From: Flavobacterium sp. AG291
Lineage (GTDB): Bacteria; Bacteroidota; Bacteroidia; Flavobacteriales; Flavobacteriaceae
Assembly: GCF_003350375.1 (NCBI RefSeq)
Contig: NZ_QQAR01000009.1
Location: forward strand, 1-64,000
DNA length: 64,000 bases
Direction of reading: 5' to 3'
A program made the translations under genes and the position numbers. This document shows positions 10,333 to 19,053 of this stretch, piece by piece. Within the stretch, counting starts at the first letter, position 1, and each line of letters begins with the position of its first letter. The notes beneath the pieces are model-generated. The model was not told where the DNA came from and ran no database searches. It saw nothing but the letters and a program-made list of their open reading frames with translations.

Positions 10333-12405
10333 ATGAAAAAAATCAACCAAATAGCACTTTTCATTTTCATGTTGTTATTTTCTGCAGCGTCTTTTGCACA
10401 GGAAAAAACAACAGGTACTCAGGAGAAAAAGATCAGGGAGACGCCTAAACAGCAAAAAGCCAGAGAGAAAGTAATGAAGGAAGGAATGGCTAAAATGGAT
10501 AAAGCTGAACTCCTTACAGAAAAATACAACTATGACGAAGCTATAAAAACATACCTGAAAATTGAGGAAAAAGGTTTCAGGACAGCTTCCCTGTATAAAA
10601 AACTTGGCGATGCATATTATGCTAACAATGATGCCGGTCAGGCTATTCGTTGGTACAGAGAGCTTTTTAAACTTAAAAAAGAAGTTATCGAGCCCGAATA
10701 TTATTATCGTTTGGCGCAATCCCTAAAAACGGTTGGAAAGTATGATGATGCCAACAAACTTCTGGATGAGCTCCATACTATTAAATCTGATGACCAGCGA
10801 GGAGATTTGTTTGACAAGAACAGGAACTATATAAATTCCATAGAAAGTAATTCGGGAAGGTATAAAGTTAAGATTACAACTGCGAGCAGTACTGTTTCGG
10901 ATTACGGAGCTGCTTTTTACGGCACTGACAAGATTGTTTTTACTTCTAACAGGGATAGTCTTGGCGTTACTGCCAGAAAAGACAGATGGACAAATAAGGC
11001 ATTTACCGCCTTATATATTGCTGAAATTGGACCTAAAGGAGATTTGGTGCGTCCTCAAAAGTTTTCAAGCAGAGTACAGACCAAACTGCATGAGTCTACA
11101 CCTGTATTTACTAAAGATAAACAGGTTATGTATTTTACAAAGAATAATCTGAACGATGGTAAGTTGCAAAAAGATGATAAGGATCGCATTCTTTTAAAAA
11201 TATACCGCGCTGAAGCGGATGGTGATAAATGGAAGAATATTAAAGAGCTTCCGTTTACGAGCAATAGCTACAACACGGCGCATCCGTGTCTTAGTCCGGA
11301 CGAAAAGACATTATTCTTCGCTTCCGATATGCCGGGCGGATATGGTATGTCTGATATTTACAGCGTAAGCATTAACGAAGACGGTACGTTTGGTAATCCG
11401 GAAAATCTTGGCCCAGGTATTAATACCGAAGCAAGGGAAACATTTCCTTTTGTAACCGAAACGAAAATTTATTTTGCTTCCGATGGTCATCCCGGTCTTG
11501 GAGGACTTGATGTTTTTGTTGCGGAACTACAGGCAAACGGAACTTATGTAAAAGCATTAAATGTAGGGGAGCCTATTAATACGCACTTTGACGATTTTGG
11601 TTTTATTATAAACGAAGAAAGCAGGATGGGTTATTTTACATCTAACCGAACCAGTGGTATTGGTTATGATGATGTTTACAGCCTTACTGAATATATTGCT
11701 CTTGATTTTACCTGCAGGCAATTCATATCGGGTATAGTTTCGGATAAGGAAACTAAAAAAGCTATTGCTGGTGCTAAAGTTACTTTATATGATGCTGATG
11801 AAAATCTAATGGAAGAAATGGTAACGGCTGAAGATGGCGTATACTATTTTGGTGTTGATTGTGAAAGGGCTTATACTGTTAAGATACAGGCTCTGGATTA
11901 TCTTCCTAAGGAGATGCCAACGGAGGTGACAGAGAAAGAAGGTGATGTGGTGCTTCCTGCTGTCATGGAAAAACCGGAGAAAATAGTTGAGCCTGAAGCA
12001 CCTAATATGTATGAGAATGCTGCTCCGGTAGTGGGGCTTGACCTTGCTAAAAAATTCAGGATTGAACAAATTTATTTTAATACCGGTCGTTACAACATAC
12101 GTCCTGATGCTGCAAAACAGCTGGATAAAATTGTTGCCTTTATGAAAGAGTATCCGTCTATTAGGATTGATATCAGGTCACATACCGATTCCAGAGGTCC
12201 GGAAAAGCAAAACCAATTGCTGTCTGAAAACAGGGCACGTGAGATTATGGCCTATATCATCAGAAAGGGTATCGATTCAAAACGACTTACTGCTAAAGGA
12301 TATGGTGAGTCCCAACTGGTTAATAAATGTTCCGATTGGGTAAAATGTTCCGAAAAGGAACATCAGGCCAACAGGCGAAGTGAGTTCATTATTACTGAAA
12401 TGTAA
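10333..12405 (+). CDS. OmpA-family protein with TPR, PD40 and carboxypeptidase-regulatory-like domains
   Basis: A signal peptide (about 1-22) is followed by a TPR-like helical region (residues about 50-170) and WD40/PD40-type beta-propeller motifs (LSPDEKTLFFASDMPGGYG, IYFASDGHPGLGGLDVF, GYFTSNR). Next comes a CarboxypepD_reg-like fold (ISGIVSDKETKKAIAGAKV, about 465-540) and a C-terminal OmpA peptidoglycan-binding domain (IDIRSHTDSRG, about 575-690; NRRSEF near the end). This domain order matches OmpA-like T9SS-associated proteins that tie the outer-membrane machinery to peptidoglycan. It is the last gene of the first surface module, followed by a strong terminator. Paralogue at 39103. Confidence 0.9.
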   Translation: MKKINQIALFIFMLLFSAASFAQEKTTGTQEKKIRETPKQQKAREKVMKEGMAKMDKAELLTEKYNYDEAIKTYLKIEEKGFRTASLYKKLGDAYYANNDAGQAIRWYRELFKLKKEVIEPEYYYRLAQSLKTVGKYDDANKLLDELHTIKSDDQRGDLFDKNRNYINSIESNSGRYKVKITTASSTVSDYGAAFYGTDKIVFTSNRDSLGVTARKDRWTNKAFTALYIAEIGPKGDLVRPQKFSSRVQTKLHESTPVFTKDKQVMYFTKNNLNDGKLQKDDKDRILLKIYRAEADGDKWKNIKELPFTSNSYNTAHPCLSPDEKTLFFASDMPGGYGMSDIYSVSINEDGTFGNPENLGPGINTEARETFPFVTETKIYFASDGHPGLGGLDVFVAELQANGTYVKALNVGEPINTHFDDFGFIINEESRMGYFTSNRTSGIGYDDVYSLTEYIALDFTCRQFISGIVSDKETKKAIAGAKVTLYDADENLMEEMVTAEDGVYYFGVDCERAYTVKIQALDYLPKEMPTEVTEKEGDVVLPAVMEKPEKIVEPEAPNMYENAAPVVGLDLAKKFRIEQIYFNTGRYNIRPDAAKQLDKIVAFMKEYPSIRIDIRSHTDSRGPEKQNQLLSENRAREIMAYIIRKGIDSKRLTAKGYGESQLVNKCSDWVKCSEKEHQANRRSEFIITEM

Positions 12406-12433
12406 AAACACGAAAGAAGCACACTATAAATTT

Positions 12434-12468
12434 AAAAACCCTTCCGTTTGATTGCGGAAGGGTTTTTT
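12434..12468. terminator. Bidirectional intrinsic terminator
   Basis: A 13-bp perfect stem (12434-12446 with 12455-12467), an 8-nt loop and A/T tracts on both sides. It serves the OmpA-family gene (+) and the convergent carbonic anhydrase gene (-). Confidence 0.9.
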
Positions 12469-12473
12469 GCTGA

Positions 12474-13097
12474 TTACTCTATTCTGTAAATATCAGAGAT
12501 GTTTTTAGTGATGTTTTCAAAGTCAATGGCAAGGTCTATCAGTTTTCCGCTCCTTACATCAAAAATCCAGCCATGTACGGTAAGATTCCTTTCAATAATA
12601 GCTCTTTGTACCTCTACCGCTTTAATAACGTTGATACATTGTTCCTGTACGTTAAGTTCAACAAAACGGTCATAACGCACTGCCGGATCTTCAATCGCGT
12701 TAAGCTCTTTACGGTGAATCCTGTATACATCGCGAACATTCTTTAACCATGGATTAAGGATGCCAAGATCAGATTGTTCCATAGCAGCTTTTACACCGCC
12801 ACAGTTATAATGCCCACAAACCACTACGTGATTTACTTTTAGGTGCTGTACTGCATAGTTAATTACTGAAAGCACATTCAGGTCGGTATTAGGTACCATG
12901 TTAGCAATGTTACGGTGTACGAATACATCGCCCGGCTGAAGCCCCATAAGCTCTTCCGCAGTAACCCGGCTATCCGAGCAACCTATGTATAATATCTCCG
13001 GTGCTTGCCCTGCTGCAAGGTTTTTGAAGTAATCGGGTTTTTCAAGTTGGGCTTTTACCCACTCTCTGTTATTATCAAATACTTTTTTAATATCCAT
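12474..13097 (-). CDS. can: Beta-class carbonic anhydrase
   Basis: This enzyme interconverts CO2 and bicarbonate in the cytoplasm. Motifs of the beta class are intact: CSDSR (Cys40, Asp42, Arg44) and HYNCGG (His96, Cys99) give the zinc ligands and the Asp-Arg dyad. Length of 207 residues is typical of Can-type enzymes. There is no signal peptide. The gene is a single unit between two terminators, convergent with the OmpA-family gene. Bicarbonate supply for carboxylations is its usual role; nothing in the context shows a special one. Confidence 0.95.
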   Translation of the reverse strand: MDIKKVFDNNREWVKAQLEKPDYFKNLAAGQAPEILYIGCSDSRVTAEELMGLQPGDVFVHRNIANMVPNTDLNVLSVINYAVQHLKVNHVVVCGHYNCGGVKAAMEQSDLGILNPWLKNVRDVYRIHRKELNAIEDPAVRYDRFVELNVQEQCINVIKAVEVQRAIIERNLTVHGWIFDVRSGKLIDLAIDFENITKNISDIYRIE

Positions 13098-13162
13098 TGT
13101 ATCTGTTTTATTAGTGTTTCTTTATTCTATTTTGGGAATATAAAGGTAATACAAAACAATAA

Positions 13163-13205
13163 AGCAAAAAAAAAACTCCGCTAACCACTAAAGTTAACGG
13201 AGTTT
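13163..13205 (-). terminator. Intrinsic terminator of methylmalonyl-CoA mutase large subunit
   Basis: A 13-bp stem with one mismatch (13173-13185 with 13193-13205) is followed on the minus strand by a run of ten T (13175-13166). Confidence 0.85.
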
Positions 13206-13208
13206 GTA

Positions 13209-15350
13209 TTACTCCTCAAATCCTTTGATCAATACCTCAAGTATTTTTATTGCGGCATCGCTAATTTTAGTTCCCGGGCCAAAAACGGCTACGGCTCCGC
13301 TGTCAAACAGATACTGGTAATCCTGAGCCGGGATAACCCCACCCACAATAACCATAATGTCTTCACGGCCGTATTTCTTAAGCTCTTCAATAACCTGCGG
13401 TACAAGCGTTTTATGCCCTGCAGCTAATGAAGATACCCCAAGAATGTGAACGTCGTTCTCAACGGCCTGTTTTGCAGCCTCGGCAGGGGTTTGGAATAGT
13501 GGACCAATGTCCACATCAAAACCTACGTCGGCATAACCGGTAGCGACTACTTTAGCGCCACGGTCGTGGCCATCCTGACCCATTTTGGCAATCATTATCC
13601 TTGGGCGTCGGCCTTCCAGTTTGGCGAACGCATCCGCAAGCTGTTTTGCTTTTTCAAAGCTTTCATCGTTTTTGATCTCTTTGCTGTACACTCCGCTAAA
13701 TGATTTAATTTGTGCTTTATACCTTCCAAAAATCGTTTCAAGCGCATCGCTTATCTCACCCAGGGTTGCCCTGTTGCGTGCTGCATCAACCGCAAGTTCA
13801 AGCAGGTTGCCTTCACCTGATTTAGCAGACTCAGTTAGCTTTGCAAGGCATTCCTTAACCTTTTGGGTATCGCGTGTGGCTTTTATCTGGTCAAGACGCT
13901 CAATCTGCTGACGGCGCACCATTTGGTTGTCTACATCTAATATATGAAGCGGATCTTCTTTCTCAAGGCGGTATTTGTTTACCCCTACGATAATATCCTG
14001 ACCGCTGTCTATACGTGCCTGTTTGCGTGCTGCGGCTTCTTCGATACGAAGTTTTGGTATACCTGCTTCGATTGCTTTGGTCATACCGCCAAGCTCTTCA
14101 ACTTCTTCGATAAGTGCCCATGCTTTTTTAGCAATCTCATCAGTCAGGGACTCTACATAGTAGCTTCCTGCCCAAGGGTCAACTGTTTTGGTTATTTTAG
14201 TCTCTTCCTGAAGGAAGATCTGTGTATTACGTGCTATACGTGCCGAGAAATCCGTTGGAAGCGCAATCGCCTCATCCAATGCATTGGTATGTAGTGATTG
14301 GGTTCCTCCAAAAGCAGCAGCAGCAGCCTCGATAGCCGTACGCGCCACATTATTGAAAGGATCCTGTTCCGTTAAGCTCCATCCGCTGGTCTGGCAGTGG
14401 GTACGCAGCGCAAGGGATTTGTCGTCTTTGGGGTCAAACTGTTTCAATAGTTTCGCCCAAAGCATACGCCCTGCACGCATTTTGGCAATCTCCATAAAAT
14501 GGTTCATCCCAATAGCCCAGAAGAACGAAAGACGTGGAGCGAACTCATCGATCTTCATTCCTGCGGCAAGTCCTGTACGGATGTATTCCAGCCCGTCGGC
14601 AAGGGTATAGGCCAGCTCAATATCGGCAGTAGCACCGGCTTCCTGCATGTGGTAGCCAGAGATACTGATAGAGTTGAATTTTGGCATTTTGCGGCTGGTA
14701 TATTCAAAAATATCAGCGATGATCTTCATTGATGGAGCAGGCGGGTAGATGTACGTATTACGTACCATGAACTCCTTAAGGATGTCGTTCTGAATCGTAC
14801 CCGAAAGCAACTCAGGCGCAACGCCCTGTTCTTCGGCAGCTACAATATAAAAAGCCATGATAGGCAAAACAGCCCCATTCATGGTCATTGAAACCGACAT
14901 CTCATTCAAAGGTATCTGATCGAAGAGGACTTTCATGTCCTCAACACTGTCTATGGCAACACCGGCTTTACCCACGTCTCCCACTACGCGTTCGTGGTCA
15001 CTGTCGTACCCTCTGTGGGTAGCAAGGTCAAAGGCAACCGAAAGTCCTTTTTGTCCCGCAGCAAGGTTACGGCGGTAAAAGGCGTTACTTTCTTCAGCCG
15101 TTGAGAAACCTGCATACTGGCGTACCGTCCACGGGCGACGCACGTACATAGTAGCATAGGGGCCACGTAAATTTGGTGCGAAACCGGCACCAAATTCAAG
15201 ATGCTCCAGATTCTCAATATCCTTTTGAAAATAGTTTTCTTTTACTTCAATACCTTCGGCAGTAAGAAACGAATTTTGTTCCGCATTTACGGATTGGTTA
15301 TCTGCCTCAGGTTTAAGTTGTATATGTTGTATGTTTTTTCTCATTATCAC
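13209..15350 (-). CDS. scpA: Methylmalonyl-CoA mutase, large (catalytic) subunit
   Basis: This adenosylcobalamin enzyme interconverts succinyl-CoA and (R)-methylmalonyl-CoA (also called MutB). The N-terminal TIM-barrel substrate domain includes [18 protein letters not shown] and the catalytic-domain strings [14 protein letters not shown] and [14 protein letters not shown]. The C-terminal B12-binding domain has the DGHDRG (DxHxxG) histidine loop near residue 595. Length (713 aa) is normal. The first residues are MIMRK, so the start could be either ATG (15350 or 15344). It lies downstream of the small subunit, but the pair is split by a toxin-antitoxin module. Confidence 0.96.
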   Translation of the reverse strand: MIMRKNIQHIQLKPEADNQSVNAEQNSFLTAEGIEVKENYFQKDIENLEHLEFGAGFAPNLRGPYATMYVRRPWTVRQYAGFSTAEESNAFYRRNLAAGQKGLSVAFDLATHRGYDSDHERVVGDVGKAGVAIDSVEDMKVLFDQIPLNEMSVSMTMNGAVLPIMAFYIVAAEEQGVAPELLSGTIQNDILKEFMVRNTYIYPPAPSMKIIADIFEYTSRKMPKFNSISISGYHMQEAGATADIELAYTLADGLEYIRTGLAAGMKIDEFAPRLSFFWAIGMNHFMEIAKMRAGRMLWAKLLKQFDPKDDKSLALRTHCQTSGWSLTEQDPFNNVARTAIEAAAAAFGGTQSLHTNALDEAIALPTDFSARIARNTQIFLQEETKITKTVDPWAGSYYVESLTDEIAKKAWALIEEVEELGGMTKAIEAGIPKLRIEEAAARKQARIDSGQDIIVGVNKYRLEKEDPLHILDVDNQMVRRQQIERLDQIKATRDTQKVKECLAKLTESAKSGEGNLLELAVDAARNRATLGEISDALETIFGRYKAQIKSFSGVYSKEIKNDESFEKAKQLADAFAKLEGRRPRIMIAKMGQDGHDRGAKVVATGYADVGFDVDIGPLFQTPAEAAKQAVENDVHILGVSSLAAGHKTLVPQVIEELKKYGREDIMVIVGGVIPAQDYQYLFDSGAVAVFGPGTKISDAAIKILEVLIKGFEE

Positions 15351-15360
15351 TAACGGAAAT

Positions 15361-15648
15361 TTATTTTGGGTATTTTTTTGTGCTTTTAGAAGTATGGAAA
15401 CAGGCTTTAATCAGAATTTCATCATTATGGATTTGGTAGACCAGTATAAAGGGAAATCTTTTTAAAGGGAGTAATCTATAATCCTTGTATGATACTCTAA
15501 AATATGGATTCAATTCAAGTGCTGAATAAGCTTTTTCTAACTCTTCGATAAATTTTACAGGAGCATCAATACTTACTTCTAAATAATATTCCAGAGAGTT
15601 TTCAATATCTTTTTGAGCTAATTCAGAAACAATAACCTTAAATCCCAT
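15361..15648 (-). CDS. RelE/ParE-type toxin
   Basis: A 95-residue basic protein with the ParE/RelE fold pattern: an N-terminal strand, then [16 protein letters not shown], a second helix [16 protein letters not shown], and C-terminal strands [17 protein letters not shown] and [13 protein letters not shown]. In this family the toxin either blocks gyrase (ParE) or cleaves mRNA on the ribosome (RelE); which one cannot be told from sequence alone. Its start overlaps the upstream 78-residue gene by 11 bp, a normal antitoxin-toxin arrangement. The pair sits between the two methylmalonyl-CoA mutase subunit genes. Confidence 0.82.
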   Translation of the reverse strand: MGFKVIVSELAQKDIENSLEYYLEVSIDAPVKFIEELEKAYSALELNPYFRVSYKDYRLLPLKRFPFILVYQIHNDEILIKACFHTSKSTKKYPK

Positions 15649-15874
15649 ACTTGTTTTTCAGCTTTTCAATAGATTCTTTAGATGAGATATAATTTTCGGA
15701 AGGTTCATTAACTCTTGAATCGAGTATTGCCTTCATTTCATCGGTTAGATAAGTTTCCTCATTTTTAGGTAAAATGATTACTTCTACTTCATCAGCATTA
15801 AAATCATCAGGTAATGTAATGTTTATATTACGTCCATTTACTTTTATGAATTGTCTTATAGCTTCCATAATCAT
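15638..15874 (-). CDS. Putative antitoxin of the RelE/ParE-type pair
   Basis: A 78-residue acidic protein. The N-terminus (FIKVNGRNINITLPDDF) looks like a small beta-rich DNA-binding/dimerisation part, and the C-terminal half (KAILDSRVNEPSENYISSKE) is a helix-rich tail typical of toxin-binding segments. Function is inferred mainly from its overlap with the toxin gene. ATG at 15868 is an alternative start. Such antitoxins usually repress their own promoter, but no operator was recognised. Confidence 0.7.
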   Translation of the reverse strand: MIMEAIRQFIKVNGRNINITLPDDFNADEVEVIILPKNEETYLTDEMKAILDSRVNEPSENYISSKESIEKLKNKYGI

Positions 15875-15901
15875 TTGTTTTGAATAAAGATACTTAAATT
15901 A

Positions 15902-17275
15902 TTACTCAATATTTGATTTCTCACTCTCCAGCCTTTCCAGTTCCATTTTCTCCGACAGCCTTTTTTCTATGATTGGCGCTACAAGCGTTTTTCTCGGATT
16001 GGCTTTTACGAATGGATATAACTCAAGGTCGTGACTCATTTTGTCGTTCTTGTTAGGGTATTTGTTGGTGCCTAATAATACTTCTTTCCCTGAGTCGAAA
16101 AGCTCCTGCTCTTTGGCAGCGCTTTCCTGAATCTTACGCTGAATTGTTCCCTCCATCAGTTGAGTTATCAAACCTCCATTAGCTTCGATATCTTTAAACA
16201 ATGCCAAGGCTTTTTCGGCAAGCTGTTGTGTTAGCTCTTCGATATAATAAGCCCCGTCTGAAGGGTTATTCACTTTATCAAAATAGCTTTCGTGTTTCAG
16301 TACCAATAACTGGTTACGAGCTATACGGTCGCCAAACTCATTGTCTTTATGGTAAATGGCGTCATAAGCAAGATTAGCTACGCTGTTTGCGCCACCAAGA
16401 ATTGCACTCATGCACTCGGTTGTTGTACGAAGCATGTTTACATTATAATCGTAAAGAGTTTTGTTGCGCTTAGTAGGTGTAGTTATGATATGGCAATCAA
16501 AATTATGATCATATTCTGCCGCGATCAGGTTGAAAAGCGTTCGCATTGCACGTAATTTTGCAATCTCAAAGAAATAGTTAGTTCCTACTGCTACCTGAAG
16601 CACTATAGGTTTATTTATAGTTGCAACGCGGTTAAAGTATTCATTCGCATGTGCCAAAGTATAGGCAATCTGCTGAACGATATTGGCTCCTGCATTTTGG
16701 TACAGGCTGCCATCTACGCTAAGGAAATGAATATTGCTGCATGCAATAGCAATGGTATTTAAAGCCTCAATATCGGTTTCAAGGTTGGTATGCCAGTTTC
16801 CTTCTTTTGCCAGTTGTCCAACAGGGTCAATCTGAACATAAAACTGTGCATTTCTCTCCTTTGCTATAACGTCAAGACTCTTTACGAAATCGATTGATAG
16901 GAAAGGTAAATAAAAATACACGGGGGTATCGTTAGGAACTTTAGAAAGCAATGCCTTTACATCAGTACTTTCGTTCTCAATGGTAAAGCGAAGGCTTTCG
17001 GCACCACGTTTTAAAGTAGATATAGCCCTTCCTGCCGATTTTTCAGTATCGTGTACATATATGTTCTGGCAAATGCTGAACTCAGCAGCTTTTCCGGCAA
17101 CTGCAGGGCCTTGTTTAAACTCATCAATATGGTAAAAAGGTTTTACCTTAATGCCTTCCGGGCTTTCCCAAACAAGGGTTTCATTATAGTCTGCGCCCTT
17201 AAGCTCATACTGTATCTGTTGCTTCCATTGTTTGGAAGAAACCGGTTCAAATTCATTAAATAGCTTTTCGCTCAT
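15902..17275 (-). CDS. mutA: Methylmalonyl-CoA mutase, small subunit
   Basis: This homologue of the mutase barrel is the non-catalytic partner of ScpA/MutB. Visible matches include EFEPVSSKQWKQQIQYELKG, ESPEGIKVKPFYHIDE, TECMSAILGGANSVANL and SDGAYYIEELTQQLAEKA. It lacks the B12-binding DxHxxG domain, as expected for the small subunit. The frame is open further upstream (to 17332), but the ATG at 17275 (MSEKLFNEF) is chosen because it matches the family start and leaves 10 bp to the upstream FtsB-like gene instead of overlapping it. It is in an operon-like row with that gene. Confidence 0.92.
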   Translation of the reverse strand: MSEKLFNEFEPVSSKQWKQQIQYELKGADYNETLVWESPEGIKVKPFYHIDEFKQGPAVAGKAAEFSICQNIYVHDTEKSAGRAISTLKRGAESLRFTIENESTDVKALLSKVPNDTPVYFYLPFLSIDFVKSLDVIAKERNAQFYVQIDPVGQLAKEGNWHTNLETDIEALNTIAIACSNIHFLSVDGSLYQNAGANIVQQIAYTLAHANEYFNRVATINKPIVLQVAVGTNYFFEIAKLRAMRTLFNLIAAEYDHNFDCHIITTPTKRNKTLYDYNVNMLRTTTECMSAILGGANSVANLAYDAIYHKDNEFGDRIARNQLLVLKHESYFDKVNNPSDGAYYIEELTQQLAEKALALFKDIEANGGLITQLMEGTIQRKIQESAAKEQELFDSGKEVLLGTNKYPNKNDKMSHDLELYPFVKANPRKTLVAPIIEKRLSEKMELERLESEKSNIE

Positions 17276-17285
17276 GCGGAATATA

Positions 17286-17636
17286 TTAAAGAGATTTTGT
17301 ACCCTGTTCTTCTGCCGGGATACTATCTTCAAATTCTATGATATAAACATCTTCATTGTCGCGTTTCATGTAGTACTTCTCACGCGCATATTTTTCAGTC
17401 TGGTCAGGATTGTTCAGCTGCCTTATGCTGGTGCTGTCTTTTTTTATCTCCTGAATGTAGTAACGTTTGTTGGCTTCAAGTTCTTCAATCTTTTTGTCGA
17501 GGATGCGGTTTTCAAAATAAGAATAGTTGTCCAGAAATGTAAGCCATACCCCTACAAAAATGATAACCAATACATACCTGTTCCCCAGTATTTTAAGGAT
17601 TGGAAAGCGTTTGGTTAGTTTTTTGAAGAATTTCAT
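17286..17636 (-). CDS. Septum formation initiator family protein (FtsB/DivIC-like)
   Basis: A small single-pass membrane protein of 116 residues. It has a basic N-terminus, one TM helix (about residues 20-38, YVLVIIFVGVWLTFL), then a coiled coil (NRILDKKIEELEANKRYY) and the family sequence YAREKYYMKRDNEDVY. FtsB/DivIC proteins form the divisome subcomplex with FtsL and FtsQ. The gene is followed at 10 bp by mutA. Placement next to uridine kinase and mutase genes is, from memory, common in Flavobacteriaceae. Confidence 0.88.
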   Translation of the reverse strand: MKFFKKLTKRFPILKILGNRYVLVIIFVGVWLTFLDNYSYFENRILDKKIEELEANKRYYIQEIKKDSTSIRQLNNPDQTEKYAREKYYMKRDNEDVYIIEFEDSIPAEEQGTKSL

Positions 17637-17754
17637 GCTGCTAAATTACATCAAAATACGAAAAGACAGATTTTAAATTATAAACTTTTGTCCACATAAC
17701 TTAATTATTGGAATAACTTTTGTTTCAGTAGCATAAACCTAAACAATCGTCTCT

Positions 17755-18321
17755 ATGAAAAAAATATACCTTCTTTTTTTGCTGTTTCTTTCGGCAACAG
17801 TAAGTGCACAAAACGAAAAGTTATCCTCAGCATCGGAGTTTATCGACCGGTCAAGCTTTATCCAGATCAATCTTGACGAGAATGAATCGGCTGTTTTTAA
17901 ATCGGGATGGAATGAAACCGTACAATTTTATCCTGCGGAAATAATAGATCTTAAACAAAATACAAAAATGTATGGGCTTAATGTTACGGCAGAATATTTA
18001 GTAACCCAACAAAATGCAGACAACTTCAGGGTAAAAGAGGATGCATGGATAGGAATTGAAGAAATAGGGGATATGGTTGTTTGGCTGGAAGAATATGTAA
18101 TTCCTAATTTGAACAATACTACCGGCAAAAAGAAAACAGTAAAGTATATTTTCAATTCGAATGAGCTAACCCTAAAATTCGAGATCTATGATAATAAACA
18201 GGTTTTCTCGGTACAACTGAATAATTCCATGTTTCCGGATAAGTATTTTTGGACAGAGGCAAGGGTAAAAGAAATACCTAAAGTACTGGAAACTCTCAGA
18301 TATCTGCTGACAAAGGCATAG
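17755..18321 (+). CDS. Secreted protein of unknown function (188 aa)
   Basis: The family is not recognised. A signal peptide (MKKIYLLFLLFLSATVSAQ) is followed by about 165 residues with alternating strands, one conserved-looking WIGIEEIGDMVVWLEEYV segment and no cysteines. It is the only plus-strand gene in a run of minus-strand genes, sitting between the uridine kinase and FtsB-like genes; its stop is 4 bp from the convergent uridine kinase stop. A weak -7-like element (AACTTTTG, 17715-17722) lies about 30 bp upstream. It is probably periplasmic or outer-membrane associated. Confidence 0.75.
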   Translation: MKKIYLLFLLFLSATVSAQNEKLSSASEFIDRSSFIQINLDENESAVFKSGWNETVQFYPAEIIDLKQNTKMYGLNVTAEYLVTQQNADNFRVKEDAWIGIEEIGDMVVWLEEYVIPNLNNTTGKKKTVKYIFNSNELTLKFEIYDNKQVFSVQLNNSMFPDKYFWTEARVKEIPKVLETLRYLLTKA

Positions 18322-18325
18322 TGTA

Positions 18326-18934
18326 TTATTTTAAGCGCTGGTGGATTACTGCCCTGACCACATCAATAGCTACTGTATTGTATCTGTCGTGCGGAATAAT
18401 AATATCTGCATGGGCTTTAGTGGGTTCAATAAATTGCTCATGCATAGGTTTCAGGGTGTTTTGATAGCGGTTAAGTACCTCCTCCATATCCCTGCCTCGT
18501 TCGGCGATATCGCGTTTCAGGCGACGGATAAGCCTTTCATCAGCATCGGCATAGACAAAGATCTTAATATCAAACATATCTCTTAGCCTGGCATCTGCCA
18601 ATATAAGGATGCCCTCAACAATCATTACCTTTCGTGGATGGGTAATAATAGTATCGCTTGTCCTATTATGTGTAATAAAAGAATAGACAGGCTGTTCAAT
18701 CGTTTGTCCTGATTTTAAGGCAGCCAGATGTTCAGCCAGCAGTTCAAAGTCGATAGAGTTAGGGTGGTCAAAGTTAATTTTAGCCCTGTCTTCATATGTA
18801 AGCCCTGTTGTTTGCCTGTAATAAGAATCCTGAGAAATAATGCCTACCTCTTCAGAAGGCAGTTCGTTCATTATCTGTTGTACAACGGTGGTTTTACCGC
18901 TTCCAGTGCCTCCGGCAATTCCTATTATAAGCAT
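18326..18934 (-). CDS. udk: Uridine kinase
   Basis: This enzyme phosphorylates uridine and cytidine with ATP or GTP in pyrimidine salvage. The P-loop GGTGSGKT is at residues 8-15, and the family strings SQDSYYR, NFDHPNSIDFELL and PVYSFITHNR are present. C-terminal IEPTKAHADIIIPHDRYN also fits. Length of 202 residues is usual. On the minus strand a TATTTTTG -7-like octamer lies at 18955-18962, with no clear -33 element. Confidence 0.95.
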   Translation of the reverse strand: MLIIGIAGGTGSGKTTVVQQIMNELPSEEVGIISQDSYYRQTTGLTYEDRAKINFDHPNSIDFELLAEHLAALKSGQTIEQPVYSFITHNRTSDTIITHPRKVMIVEGILILADARLRDMFDIKIFVYADADERLIRRLKRDIAERGRDMEEVLNRYQNTLKPMHEQFIEPTKAHADIIIPHDRYNTVAIDVVRAVIHQRLK

Positions 18935-19053
18935 TTGTTTTATATTAATTTAAGCAAAAATACTAATTATTAGTAGGAGTTATTGCTGATTAGCTGTTAT
19001 CATTACAATAAATCTTTACGTAAATCTCTTATATTTGAAACAAACTTAAATCT

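Noticed and set aside
17276..17332. Longer N-terminus for the mutase small subunit
   Set aside because: It overlaps the FtsB-like gene and does not resemble the family start; ATG at 17275 fits better.
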